Shown in pieces: positions 8,855-17,156 of a DNA stretch of 64,000 nt. The stretch's first letter is position 1, and every line of letters begins with the position of its first letter. Source of the DNA: Vulcanimicrobiota bacterium (GTDB taxonomy: Bacteria > Vulcanimicrobiota > Xenobia > Xenobiales > JADMJV01); the NCBI GenBank assembly GCA_017307785.1, contig JAFKGI010000014.1, forward strand, positions 62,001 through 126,000. The letters run 5' to 3'. The notes under the pieces were generated by a model that worked only from the letters and a program-made list of their open reading frames with translations, was not told the DNA's origin and searched no databases. Made by a program: the position numbers and the translations under genes.

Positions 8855-10044
8855 GAAACCTGAGACTTTTCCTGATCGATGACCGTCCCGTCACCGAGAT
8901 CGAGACCCGGTTCCTGGATTTGCAGCGAGTGCCCAATGGCCCCGATGAGGACCCTTCCCTGGGAACCTGGGCCCAGCATTTGCGCCTCTGGAGCGAGCAT
9001 CAATGGCGGCAAGAACCGGATCTGGTCCTGATCGACTGTCGCTTCGAGGACGACTACCAGTATGTTCCCATGTCGGAAACGCTGCGAGGTCACGATCCGC
9101 GCGGTCTGCTCCATGGCGCCATCTTCATCGCCCGCATGTTTGGACGCGACCGATTCCACCCGTTTGGATTCAGTGTTTATAGCATGGATGCCTCGACCTT
9201 TCAGAGCGACGCCTACGCGCAGACCTTTATGGGCTTCCTGTTGGCGATGCGGGACTCCACTCTGGCCGAAGGTAAAACCGGTTTTGTGCGTGGGCGCAAA
9301 GATCGCGAGCTGGTGGCCACCTGCGCGCAAGAGTTGGGCCGAACCGTCAGTCAGAATCCCGCCACCGCCTGGGGTCCGGCTCTGCAAATGTTTCGCCAGC
9401 GCCTGCGGGAGGTGGTCGACTTACAGGCCATCGTGATCGAAAAGGACAGCTGGCTGAAGTGCCTGGACGGCTTGCGCAACGGCCGCACTCAGGACCTGGC
9501 CCTCTCCTGGCGGCGTTTTGATGGTCAGGAGGACTGCGTTCGCCTGGACTCTCTGTTCGCCGAAGCCCTGAAGCAAGATCTTTGGACCCCTGAGGCGGTG
9601 CAGCTGGCCGTCGACTGGCTGGAGTCGTTGCTGGTACTGGGAGACTACCTGGGCGAAGCACGCTCCTGGGTGCAGGGACTGCTGGATGGCAAGGACCCCG
9701 AAAGTCTGCCGGTGCCGCGCGGCCAGGACGCCCACGGTCAGAGGCTGACCCGCTTCTTTCACGCCTGCGCCGGCGTGGTCGCCTGGTACGAAGATCGCAA
9801 GGCCGGAGGCAGTGAGAGCAGTTCCAATCTGATTCTCGGGATCGGGCTTTCGGACAAGCAGTTGAACCGCTACTTTAAGCCTCTCCTCGACCTGCCCTGG
9901 GGCAAAGTGGTCGACTTGCTTGATGAGGGGTGGAGTACCGGCATCTGGCCGCTCCCCGGCCAGTGGGAATTGCACCGGGTGGTGCGCGATTGGGCTCGGC
10001 AACTTCATAAGACGGAGTTTCCCCTGACCGGACCGGGCGCGTGA
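8851..10044 (+). CDS. Receiver-like protein between FHA and kinase genes
   Basis: 397 residues from ATG 8851, which overlaps the previous stop (ATGA). The first 120 residues look like a response-regulator receiver fold: LFLIDD with the acidic pair at 10-11 and PDLVLIDCRF with a candidate phospho-acceptor Asp62. The remainder is helical and not recognised. The usual late Lys is not obvious, so the receiver may be degenerate. It lies between an FHA/HATPase-like protein and a Ser/Thr kinase, all translationally coupled, which points to one signalling complex rather than an independent regulator. It has no DNA-binding domain. Confidence 0.7.
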   Translation: MRNLRLFLIDDRPVTEIETRFLDLQRVPNGPDEDPSLGTWAQHLRLWSEHQWRQEPDLVLIDCRFEDDYQYVPMSETLRGHDPRGLLHGAIFIARMFGRDRFHPFGFSVYSMDASTFQSDAYAQTFMGFLLAMRDSTLAEGKTGFVRGRKDRELVATCAQELGRTVSQNPATAWGPALQMFRQRLREVVDLQAIVIEKDSWLKCLDGLRNGRTQDLALSWRRFDGQEDCVRLDSLFAEALKQDLWTPEAVQLAVDWLESLLVLGDYLGEARSWVQGLLDGKDPESLPVPRGQDAHGQRLTRFFHACAGVVAWYEDRKAGGSESSSNLILGIGLSDKQLNRYFKPLLDLPWGKVVDLLDEGWSTGIWPLPGQWELHRVVRDWARQLHKTEFPLTGPGA

Positions 10045-12890
10045 GCGAAGACGAAACGCTCAACATGACTTTGAGCAGCCTGGAGAGCTCCAAAGGAGCT
10101 TCCCAGGCTGCCAATATCCCTGGCTATGAGTTGCGCGGCGAGTTAGGTCGCGGCACTTTCGGGGTCGTCTGGGAAGCCGTCCGTATCCAGACCGGGCAGC
10201 GCGTAGCGCTCAAGCTGGTGATCCACGAACAGCGACTGCATTGGGAGTATTTCCGTCGCGAGCTGGCTCTGCTGGTCGATCTCGAGGACCATCCCTACAC
10301 CTTGACGGTGCTCGACGCCGATCTGTCACACAGCCCGCCTTTCATCGTGACGCCGCTGGTGGAAGGCGGTTCGCTGCAGAACCACCAGAATGCCGAGCTA
10401 GCGGTCTGCTACCGCTGGATCGAGCAGATGGCCGAAGCGCTCCATTACATCCACAGCAAGGGCGTGATTCACTGCGACCTCAAGCCGTCCAATATTTTCG
10501 TCACCAACAGCGAGACCATCCGGGTCGGTGACCTGGGCCAATCGCGCCGGGTGGTCGACGGGGAAGTCTCCTGGGGCACCATCGGCTACATGGCGCCCGA
10601 GCAGTGCGACCAGCCTTTGGGCAAACGCGCCACCCCCTCGGTGCTCTGGGACGTTTACGGATTCGGGGCTACCGCCTACTGGTTGCTCACCAAGAAGCGG
10701 GCGCGGATTTTTGACAGCGACCAGCGCCGTCTGGCCGGAGCCACCGGTGCGGGTCAGTTGGCCAGTTACTACGTGGATTGCCTCAGGAACAACGAGTTGG
10801 TTCCGATTCGTAAGCTCAATCCCAAAGTGAGCCTGGGCATCGCGGCCATTATCGAGCGTTGTCTGGAACTGGACCCCGGGCGGCGCACTCAGTCCATGGA
10901 GGATGTGCTCGAAGATTTCGGGCGCTGGAGGCGCGGCGATCGGCTACTCGCCTTGCGTCCCTGGACTCCCCGCTACCGTCTGCAGGTGGCCATGCGCCGC
11001 CCTGCCTTTCAGCTCTCCGCCCTGCTCGTCTTACTCCTGATCCTTTCCCTTTACTACGCCATCACCAGCTACCGCCAACGTCAATTTGCGCTGCTAACGC
11101 AGAGCGGTCTGCATGCCCTGGAATCCGGCCGCACCGAGGAGGCCTACCTGCAGTGGGTGTCGGCGCTGGGTTACGCGCCGCAGGATCCGACCACTCGGGC
11201 GCGCCTGTCCTTTCTGCCGGTGTTGATGACTTTTCCGGGCCGGGCCGAGATCAGCTCGGTCGCCTACAGCGGCGACGGCAGTCTGCTGGCCACCGGTGCC
11301 AAGGCTTCCAGCACCAGCCCGGCCGCCAGTGCACGTGTCTGGGACAGCCGCGACGGTCGCCAGCTTCTGGAAATCAAGCACCGCGACGGCATTCAGAAGG
11401 TGGCCTTCACCCCGACCGGCCGCCCTCTTTTGGCCACGGCTTCCTGGGATAAGACCGGTGTGGTGGTGGACGTGGAGGCTTCCAGGTCGCTGTTCCAGAT
11501 TCAGCACGGCCTGGGGCGAGAAAGTCCAAGCTTGACCGACGTCGCCTTCAGCCCGGACTCGAAGTGGCTGGCCAGCACCGCTCAGGACGGCTCCATTCGC
11601 CTGTGGACGGTGCCCTCGGGGCTTCCGCAGAAACTGGAAATGCCCAAAGAAGGCCCCGACGGTCAGTATCTGCTGACGCAGCCGGTCACGTTCAACGGAA
11701 ACAGCAAGTTGCTGGCCGGTCTCTCCACTCCGCGCAGTGTGCGCCTGTGGGACACTCGCAGCGGACGCGTCTTGCCCTTCCGATTCGAAGAGACCTCCGA
11801 CATCAACGACCTTCATTTTCATCCCCGCCTGCCTTACCTGGCGGACGCCTGTGAAGATGGCACGGTCACGCTGTGGAACAGCCGCGACGGCAAGCTGGTG
11901 CAACGTCTGTTGCACGGGAGCCGGGTGAACTACTTGAGTTTCAGCCACGACGGCGACTTTCTGGCGGCTGGCGGCGAGGACGGCGTGGTACGTGTTTGGG
12001 ATCTGCGCACTCAGCCCTGGAAGTCTTTCGACCTGGTGCACCAAAAGCCGGTTCGCAATCTGGCTTTTTACCCCAAAGAACCGTTGCTGGCGGTCGGTAT
12101 GGGTGAGAAAGAAGAGCTCTGGTCTCTGAGCGAATCCAACGGGGCGGTCCGGGTCTGGAATCTGGCCAATCGCAAGGCGGTCAGTGACACCTTGCCGCAT
12201 GACGGCCCGGTCACTCAACTGGCCTTTCATCCGCGCGCCGACCAGCTGGTCTCCAGCTGCGGTTCCGGCCTGCGCGTGTCCTCGCTCTACCCTGGTTCAG
12301 CCCGCTGTTGGGGGCTGAGTTTGCCGGGCAAGGGAACGCACCCGCCTCTGGCTCCGGGTCAGGGATTGCAGGCTGAACCGGTCAGCGGTGGCGGTCTCCA
12401 GATCAAGGATTCCAAAGGGCGCGACTTGTGTCAGGTCAGCCACGGTGAGGGCATCGCCATCAACGCCTGGGCCTTCAGTCAAGACGGCCAGACTCTCATT
12501 ACCGGTTCCGAGGATCGCACCGCCCGCCTCTGGCGCCTGCCGGCCGGCACCCCCCTGGGCAATCCTTTGCCTCACGAGGGAGCGGTTACGGCCGTCAACT
12601 TCAACGCGACCGGCGAGTGGGTGGCCACCTCTTCGACCGCCTGGAATTCCACCACCGTGCGCTGCTGGGAAGTCGAAGACGGCACCCCCATCTCGCCTCC
12701 GCTTTACGGCGCCGAACAAGAAGTCAAGCAACTCGACTTCTCCGCCGACGGCTACTGGCTCATCGCCGATGGCCTTTCCTGGAACGTCCAGGTCCCCGAC
12801 AGCGAAACCGACCAACAACTGTCCTTGGACATCAGCCGCCGCCTCAAAGCCGGCTTCGGCCCCAAAGGCCTGGTCGTCCCCCTGCCCTGA
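10041..12890 (+). CDS. Membrane Ser/Thr protein kinase with WD40 repeats
   Basis: 949 residues. GTG 10041 overlaps the previous stop (GTGA). The kinase domain (about 29-295) has the Gly loop GRGTFGVV starting at 36, catalytic Lys58 in VALK, the loop HCDLKPSN at 144-151 (HRD changed to HCD, Asp kept), DLG at 164 in place of DFG, and the activation segment WGTIGYMAPEQ. One transmembrane helix (about 324-345) follows, then roughly ten WD40-type repeats (SPDSKWLASTAQDGSIRLW is typical) to the end. The repeats would face the outside of the membrane and the kinase the cytoplasm. HCD and DLG occur in active kinases, so activity is likely. Confidence 0.92.
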   Translation: MSEDETLNMTLSSLESSKGASQAANIPGYELRGELGRGTFGVVWEAVRIQTGQRVALKLVIHEQRLHWEYFRRELALLVDLEDHPYTLTVLDADLSHSPPFIVTPLVEGGSLQNHQNAELAVCYRWIEQMAEALHYIHSKGVIHCDLKPSNIFVTNSETIRVGDLGQSRRVVDGEVSWGTIGYMAPEQCDQPLGKRATPSVLWDVYGFGATAYWLLTKKRARIFDSDQRRLAGATGAGQLASYYVDCLRNNELVPIRKLNPKVSLGIAAIIERCLELDPGRRTQSMEDVLEDFGRWRRGDRLLALRPWTPRYRLQVAMRRPAFQLSALLVLLLILSLYYAITSYRQRQFALLTQSGLHALESGRTEEAYLQWVSALGYAPQDPTTRARLSFLPVLMTFPGRAEISSVAYSGDGSLLATGAKASSTSPAASARVWDSRDGRQLLEIKHRDGIQKVAFTPTGRPLLATASWDKTGVVVDVEASRSLFQIQHGLGRESPSLTDVAFSPDSKWLASTAQDGSIRLWTVPSGLPQKLEMPKEGPDGQYLLTQPVTFNGNSKLLAGLSTPRSVRLWDTRSGRVLPFRFEETSDINDLHFHPRLPYLADACEDGTVTLWNSRDGKLVQRLLHGSRVNYLSFSHDGDFLAAGGEDGVVRVWDLRTQPWKSFDLVHQKPVRNLAFYPKEPLLAVGMGEKEELWSLSESNGAVRVWNLANRKAVSDTLPHDGPVTQLAFHPRADQLVSSCGSGLRVSSLYPGSARCWGLSLPGKGTHPPLAPGQGLQAEPVSGGGLQIKDSKGRDLCQVSHGEGIAINAWAFSQDGQTLITGSEDRTARLWRLPAGTPLGNPLPHEGAVTAVNFNATGEWVATSSTAWNSTTVRCWEVEDGTPISPPLYGAEQEVKQLDFSADGYWLIADGLSWNVQVPDSETDQQLSLDISRRLKAGFGPKGLVVPLP

Positions 12891-12914
12891 AGTCTCAGCT
12901 TGTTCGCTTCGGAA

Positions 12915-12956
12915 GTTTGCGAAGCAAACCCCGGAGACTGCTCTAAGGCAGTCTCC
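12915..12956. other. Two adjacent hairpins after the kinase gene
   Basis: Two perfect inverted repeats sit 24 bases past the kinase stop. GTTTGC (12915-12920) pairs with GCAAAC (12924-12929) over a 3-base loop. GGAGACTGC (12933-12941) pairs with GCAGTCTCC (12948-12956) over 6 bases. No T-run follows either, so this is not a standard intrinsic terminator. It could protect the mRNA 3' end or attenuate read-through into the small gene at 13037. Confidence 0.5.
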
Positions 12957-13036
12957 AGTTGTCAGAGGTTGTCAAAGGTCTAAGCGGAATACCCGCTATA
13001 TTGGTCACCGGGGGTATTGGAAAGGTGTGGAACTTC

Positions 13037-13324
13037 ATGAAAAAGCTGGTTGCAATGTTAGCCCTGGTCGTGATGGCACAGGCCGTGCCCGCCGACGACC
13101 GTGGCCGGCAGGCGGCGCTTGAAGTTCCGGGTCACAATCACGCCGAGCACGCGGACCACGACCATCATATCGAAGTGATCCAGGTCGGTCAGCAACAGTG
13201 GTTCATCGCCGTGTGCTCGCGCAACGACCTCAATGTCCGCTTCAACAACATGAACGACGCGCGCCGGGCGGCCGACGATCACGCTCGCGCCACCGGTCAC
13301 AACACCGGCGTCATCCGCGGCTAG
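13037..13324 (+). CDS. Small secreted histidine-rich protein
   Basis: 95 residues. A clean signal peptide (MKKLVAMLALVVMAQAVPA) is followed by a His/Asp cluster at 33-44 (HNHAEHADHDHH), then about 50 residues with a single Cys. The cluster suggests binding of a divalent metal in the periplasm or at the surface; this is inference. ATG 13037 fits the signal peptide; the frame runs upstream to 12959 but that part carries the hairpin region. It is not a known metallochaperone family that I can name. Confidence 0.65.
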   Translation: MKKLVAMLALVVMAQAVPADDRGRQAALEVPGHNHAEHADHDHHIEVIQVGQQQWFIAVCSRNDLNVRFNNMNDARRAADDHARATGHNTGVIRG

Positions 13325-13338
13325 CAAATCAGGCGCCC

Positions 13339-13497
13339 GTTCTGCGATTGCTGGTCCCGAAAGGAGAGGAGGCGAGACCTTGGCCGACTCGGCGGAATCC
13401 AGTCCAGAGTCGGAGTAGGGCTTGCTGCCGGGCTTACGCGGCTGCGGGTAGGGGAGTTCTTAAATCCCCTTTTCCGGGGTCCACAATCGCCGTGAGT
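13339..13497. repeat. Dispersed repeat, copy A (short form, MITE-like)
   Basis: A gene-free element bounded by imperfect inverted ends: left TGCGATTGCTGGTCCCGAAA, right TTTCCGGGGTCCACAATCGC. Its interior (GAGACCTTGGCCGACTCGG, then CTTGCTGCC-GGGCTTACGC-GGCTGCGGG, then GGGGAGTTCTTAAA) closely matches 22193-22322. The central stretch folds into a hairpin, 13421-13448, that keeps pairing through G-U pairs relative to the other copy. The form is that of a small non-autonomous element; no transposase is in the window. Confidence 0.7.
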
Positions 13498-13549
13498 GCC
13501 CGCAATGCCGGCCCTTTACTTGTGGCCGGTTCGTGTTGATAACAAGGGT

Positions 13550-13873
13550 ATGAGCATGGACCGTCGCCAGACCAGTCGCCTGAAATGCCGTCTCCCGTTG
13601 CGCTACAGTCGGGGAGGTTCGCGGGTTTGTGGCGGTTACACCATCGACATCAGCGAGACCGGCGCTCGCCTGGTGTTGGACGAAGCGGCCTCTTCTCCGG
13701 CTCAAATCACGCTGGAACTGGAAGGTCGCATCACCGTGCTGGCTCGCACCGTCTGGGCCGAGCGCCTTCCGGATGGAAAACGCCTGGTGGGAGTCACCTT
13801 CGAGGGCATGCACTTTGGTCAGTGCCTGACCGTCAGCAGCTACCTTTCGGAACTGGTGGCCCGAGCCGCGTAA
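13550..13873 (+). CDS. PilZ domain c-di-GMP receptor
   Basis: 107 residues, essentially one PilZ domain. The c-di-GMP motifs are complete: RRQTSR near the N-terminus (RxxxR) and DISETG (D/NxSxxG) about 28 residues later. Stand-alone PilZ proteins bind c-di-GMP and pass the signal to a partner. ATG 13550 follows AAGGG; an earlier in-frame start at 13496 would add 18 residues lying in the repeat element. A GGDEF synthase at 17157-18236 and a second PilZ protein at 45696-46469 are in the same window. The last 34 bases overlap the convergent SDR gene. Confidence 0.88.
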   Translation: MSMDRRQTSRLKCRLPLRYSRGGSRVCGGYTIDISETGARLVLDEAASSPAQITLELEGRITVLARTVWAERLPDGKRLVGVTFEGMHFGQCLTVSSYLSELVARAA

Positions 13874-14610
13874 CAGGGCCCGATCTTGAGCAGTGCCTGC
13901 TCTCGACAGGTTTCCACCTGTTCCAGAATCAGATCGGCCACGCGTTGAATGGGTTGCCCCCGTTGATCGAGCAGCCCCTCGGCCAGTCCGCGTGGCTTCG
14001 AATAGGCTTCTAACTCCACCATCGAACGCTCGACGTGGGCGGTCCATTCGCCCTGCAGAGGTCCCACGTCCACCAAGGTGACCCGAACTCCGAGAGGACC
14101 GGCTTCGGCTGCGATGCATTCGCTAACGGCCGTAATGGCGGCATTGGCGGCTTCGATAGCGCACCAGCCCGGGCCCCGGTAGCCCGAGCAGACCACATTG
14201 ACGAAATGCCCGTAGCAGCGCTCGCGGAACTGGGGCAAAAACTTGTGCATCAGACGCCAATTGGCCCAAAAATGGGTCTCGAAGTAACGGCGCATTTCTT
14301 CTTCCGAAAGTTCCTCGAAGCAACCGAGCAAGCCGAAACCAGCGTTGAGAAAAACCACGTCGACGCCATCCAGGGCCTTGCAGGAGCGGGCCACGGTGGA
14401 CTGGGCTCGGTCCCCTTCATTGATATCGCAGTAGTAGGCCAGGGAACGTCCGGGCGCGAGTTCTTCGAAATTGCGCAGCGCTTCTTCGTTGCGTACGCTG
14501 CCGGCGACAAAGTGTCCACGCGCCAGGGCCATTTCGGCTACGCGCCGCCCGAGTCCGCGGGATACTCCGGTGATGAACCACCGTCTCTGGTTACTACAAT
14601 TGCGTCCCAT
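13840..14610 (-). CDS. SDR-fold protein lacking the catalytic Tyr and Lys
   Basis: 256 residues with a clear SDR fold: ITGVSRGLGRR for the cofactor loop, CDINEGD, and FLNAGFG in place of NNAG. Where active enzymes have YxxxK, this protein reads WCAIEAANAAI, so Tyr is replaced by Ile and Lys by Asn. It probably binds a nucleotide cofactor but cannot use the standard mechanism; a regulatory or structural role (as in NmrA-type proteins) is possible. ATG 14610 is the only good start. It lies directly downstream of the Ser/Thr kinase gene on the same strand, 22 bases apart. Confidence 0.8.
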   Translation of the reverse strand: MGRNCSNQRRWFITGVSRGLGRRVAEMALARGHFVAGSVRNEEALRNFEELAPGRSLAYYCDINEGDRAQSTVARSCKALDGVDVVFLNAGFGLLGCFEELSEEEMRRYFETHFWANWRLMHKFLPQFRERCYGHFVNVVCSGYRGPGWCAIEAANAAITAVSECIAAEAGPLGVRVTLVDVGPLQGEWTAHVERSMVELEAYSKPRGLAEGLLDQRGQPIQRVADLILEQVETCREQALLKIGPCYAARATSSER

Positions 14611-14632
14611 AATTCTTAGTATTTCTCACTGT

Positions 14633-15520
14633 TCAGCCAAAATACTGCAGCAGGGCCATTCCCGTGGCCAATCCGGCTGCAAAGGGCAACCAGGGCAGAC
14701 GCACGGTGGCGGAGACCCGGCGGCGAAGTTGCGAGCGCCAGCACGAGCCCTTGGCGGGAGGATGGCGTAAAAACTCCAGGGCTTCGCGCGCCGTAGCCGG
14801 ACGGTCCGCCCGTCGCTTCTGCAGCAGCCAGCTCGTAAGGCATGCCAGCGTTCCTGAAGTTCCCATCGGATGCGGATTCTCGTGCAATATCTTGAAAAGC
14901 AGATTTCCCACGTCTCGAGCTTCAAAGGGCAATCGGTCTTCCAGAGCTTCGTAGAAGATGACGCCCACCTGGTAAAGGTCGCTGCGCACGTCCAGGGCGT
15001 GTCCCTGAACTTGTTCGGGAGACATGTAGGCGGGAGTGCCCAGAATCATACCGCTGACGGTGGCGCGGTTGCTGCCGTCGAGATTGCGGGCCAGGCCGAA
15101 ATCCAACAGGCGCAAACGACCGTCGGGTTGGACCAGAATATTGTCGGGCTTGAGGTCTCGATGCACGATGCCCTCGGCGTGGAGATAATCAACCACCTCG
15201 AGCAGTTGAGCAAACAGCTCGCCCCGCTGTTCCGGATGCAGCTTGAGATACTCGAGCAGTTCTACACCACCCACTCGCTCCATCGTATAGAAGGGGCGGC
15301 CTTCGAATTCGCCCTGCTCGAAGGCTTTGACCAGGCTCGGATGGCTCAGTGTCTGAGCCAGTTGGAACTCACGCTCAAAGCGCTGCAGATCTTCCTGGCT
15401 TTTGCGGTCGGAGTGCAGCAGTTTGACGGCCACCTGTTTGTCGGCCAGCCCGTAAACGTCTCCCCAGCCACCCTGGCCTAGAAGCACTGCGTCGGTCAAT
15501 CTCGTTTGCACGGTCAGCAT
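14633..15520 (-). CDS. Ser/Thr protein kinase with C-terminal membrane anchor
   Basis: 295 residues. ATG 15520 has a strong GGAGG 5 bases upstream; a longer frame to 15595 lacks any site. All kinase motifs are present: Gly loop GQGGWG (15-20), Lys33 in VAVKLL, HRDLKPDN (120-127), DFG (140-142) and GTPAYMSPEQ. A single hydrophobic helix at 275-295 ends the protein, so it is tail-anchored with the kinase in the cytoplasm and no sensor domain outside. This is shorter than the usual PknB type. Targets are unknown; the FHA protein at 7259 is one candidate reader. Confidence 0.93.
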   Translation of the reverse strand: MLTVQTRLTDAVLLGQGGWGDVYGLADKQVAVKLLHSDRKSQEDLQRFEREFQLAQTLSHPSLVKAFEQGEFEGRPFYTMERVGGVELLEYLKLHPEQRGELFAQLLEVVDYLHAEGIVHRDLKPDNILVQPDGRLRLLDFGLARNLDGSNRATVSGMILGTPAYMSPEQVQGHALDVRSDLYQVGVIFYEALEDRLPFEARDVGNLLFKILHENPHPMGTSGTLACLTSWLLQKRRADRPATAREALEFLRHPPAKGSCWRSQLRRRVSATVRLPWLPFAAGLATGMALLQYFG

Positions 15521-15635
15521 TTTTGCCTCCTGAATCTGATACCAGATTACGACCGCCGCCCTATGGCGTCCAATACAAGCTTCCCGGATACTCATAAAGG
15601 CAACTTATCAGGGGAGGCGAAAAGCAAAAAATCAC

Positions 15636-16547
15636 ATGTCCGCTGAATCGACCGCATTCCTGGGCTTTGAGCTGCGCCAGCTCACGTATTTCGTGGCCGT
15701 GGCCGAGGAGCTGAATTTCCGCAAGGCCGCCGAGCGCACTTTCGTTTCCCAGCCGGCTCTCAGTTACCAGATGAACCAGTTGGAGGAACGCCTGGGCGTG
15801 CGCTTGCTGGAGCGCGATCACCGCGGGGTGGCCGTGACTCCCGCCGGGCAGCTCTTCTTGCAGGGGGCCCGCGACCTGCTCAGCCAGGCGGCTCGATTGA
15901 CTCGTGACGTGCAAGAACTGGAGGGAGGCCAGGAGCAAGAGCTGCAGGTGGCTCTCGAAGAATACATCCACATCGCGCGCATGCCCGCCGCCATCCGCGA
16001 AGTGCGCGAACAGTTTCGTAGTCTGCGGCTTAAGACCACTCACTTGCCGGTGGACGAACACGTCGAGGCCATTTTGTCCAGGCGCCTGGACCTGGGCTTC
16101 GCCCAGCTGCCGGTCGACCATCCGGACCTGGTCAGCAAGCCGATTCTCCACGGCCACTGGACGGTGGTGGTGCCTCACCAACATCGCCTGGCGGGAATGG
16201 AGCAGGTACCGCTGGCCGCCCTCAAGGGCGAGCCGATTATTTTACCTCCGGAACGTACCAATCCCCGCACTTTCCACTGGTTTCTGGACGCCTGCCGGGC
16301 CCAGGGCTTCGAAGCCGAAGTTGCTTACGAAGCATCTCAGCCGCGCCTTGCTCCGGCGCTGGTCACCGAGGGAGTCGGAGTCTGGATCGCCGTTAGCTTC
16401 TCCTATCCCGATCTGCCGGAAGATGTCTGCGCACGCCCCCTGCTCGACCTGCACCCTCGGGAAATGACCCTGGGCCTGGTCTGGCACCGACAGAGCAGGT
16501 CTCAGGCTCGCCGCCTGTTCGTAGAGCAGCTCATGCTTTCTTCATGA
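15636..16547 (+). CDS. LysR family transcriptional regulator
   Basis: 303 residues, standard LysR length. The winged helix-turn-helix lies at about 11-70 (LRQLTYFVAVAEELNFRKAA, then QPALSYQMNQLEERLG). The C-terminal half is the periplasmic-binding-protein-like effector domain (LDLGFAQLPV, then LVTEGVGVWIAV). LysR genes commonly control a divergent neighbour; here the divergent gene is the Ser/Thr kinase at 14633-15520, 115 bases away. The effector is unknown. A GGGGAGG lies about 20 bases upstream of ATG 15636, rather far. A bidirectional terminator follows. Confidence 0.93.
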   Translation: MSAESTAFLGFELRQLTYFVAVAEELNFRKAAERTFVSQPALSYQMNQLEERLGVRLLERDHRGVAVTPAGQLFLQGARDLLSQAARLTRDVQELEGGQEQELQVALEEYIHIARMPAAIREVREQFRSLRLKTTHLPVDEHVEAILSRRLDLGFAQLPVDHPDLVSKPILHGHWTVVVPHQHRLAGMEQVPLAALKGEPIILPPERTNPRTFHWFLDACRAQGFEAEVAYEASQPRLAPALVTEGVGVWIAVSFSYPDLPEDVCARPLLDLHPREMTLGLVWHRQSRSQARRLFVEQLMLSS

Positions 16548-16551
16548 AAAA

Positions 16552-16575
16552 AGCCCCCCGAGAACTCGGAGGGCT
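16552..16575. terminator. Bidirectional intrinsic terminator
   Basis: AGCCCCCCGAG pairs with CTCGGAGGGCT over an AA loop with one mismatch. It is preceded by AAAAA and followed by TTTCT, so it can end both the LysR transcript and the leftward AMIN transcript. Confidence 0.85.
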
Positions 16576-16594
16576 TTCTGCTGGTCGGTGACCC

Positions 16595-17053
16595 TTAGCG
16601 CTGGTGGGGCGCGATGGGGTTGCCGTTACGCATGTGGTAGGGATCCATACCCAGCACGAAGTGACCGTTCTGATAGCCGGTCTGGTACTTCGGGAAAGAT
16701 ACGACATCCACCAGCACGCGGACGGTTCCGCCCATTTGCTTGACGCGAACCTGGGCGACCAGGCCTTCGTTGACCGGAACCCGGGTTTTGGGCTCCAGGC
16801 CACCACGGATGGAACTGTTCGGAATATCAATGGCGATCGAGCGATAGGCGGCCGTTCCGACGGGCAGCTCGTGAACACGGAAGGAGCCTCCGGGAGCATT
16901 CACGTTAACGCGAACCCAGCCTTTACCTTTGGTTACGCTCACGCCGTGTACGACGGCGGCGTCGGCCTGCTGGGCGCACAGAACTCCGGCCGCGGACAAT
17001 GCTGCCAATCCCAGGCACACATTGCGCATCTTGCCAAGAATCCAAGACTTCAT
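16595..17053 (-). CDS. Secreted AMIN-domain protein
   Basis: 152 residues. A signal peptide (residues 1 to about 32, ending AQQADA) is followed by a single AMIN-like domain: VHGVSVTKGKGWVRVNVNAP, then RSIAIDIPNSSI and VAQVRVKQMGGTVRVLVDV. AMIN domains target amidases and secretins to peptidoglycan or septa; here no catalytic domain is attached, so it would act as a wall-binding adaptor. ATG 17053 has GGAGG about 8 bases upstream. It is divergent from the GGDEF gene and closed by the shared terminator at 16552-16575. Confidence 0.8.
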   Translation of the reverse strand: MKSWILGKMRNVCLGLAALSAAGVLCAQQADAAVVHGVSVTKGKGWVRVNVNAPGGSFRVHELPVGTAAYRSIAIDIPNSSIRGGLEPKTRVPVNEGLVAQVRVKQMGGTVRVLVDVVSFPKYQTGYQNGHFVLGMDPYHMRNGNPIAPHQR

Positions 17054-17156
17054 TCGTTACCTCCTCTTAGCGCACACTCTTTCGCTGCGCCTGTCGATGG
17101 CCGCCCTTCAACAACCCACCAAGGGTTCCTTTCCCTCGCCTGGAATACCACGGCCC

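Noticed and set aside
11094..12230. 378-codon frame opposite the WD40 region
   Set aside because: Mirror of repetitive WD40 coding; no start signal or motif.
12915..12956. Intrinsic terminator for the WD40 kinase gene
   Set aside because: The two hairpins are perfect but no T-run follows.
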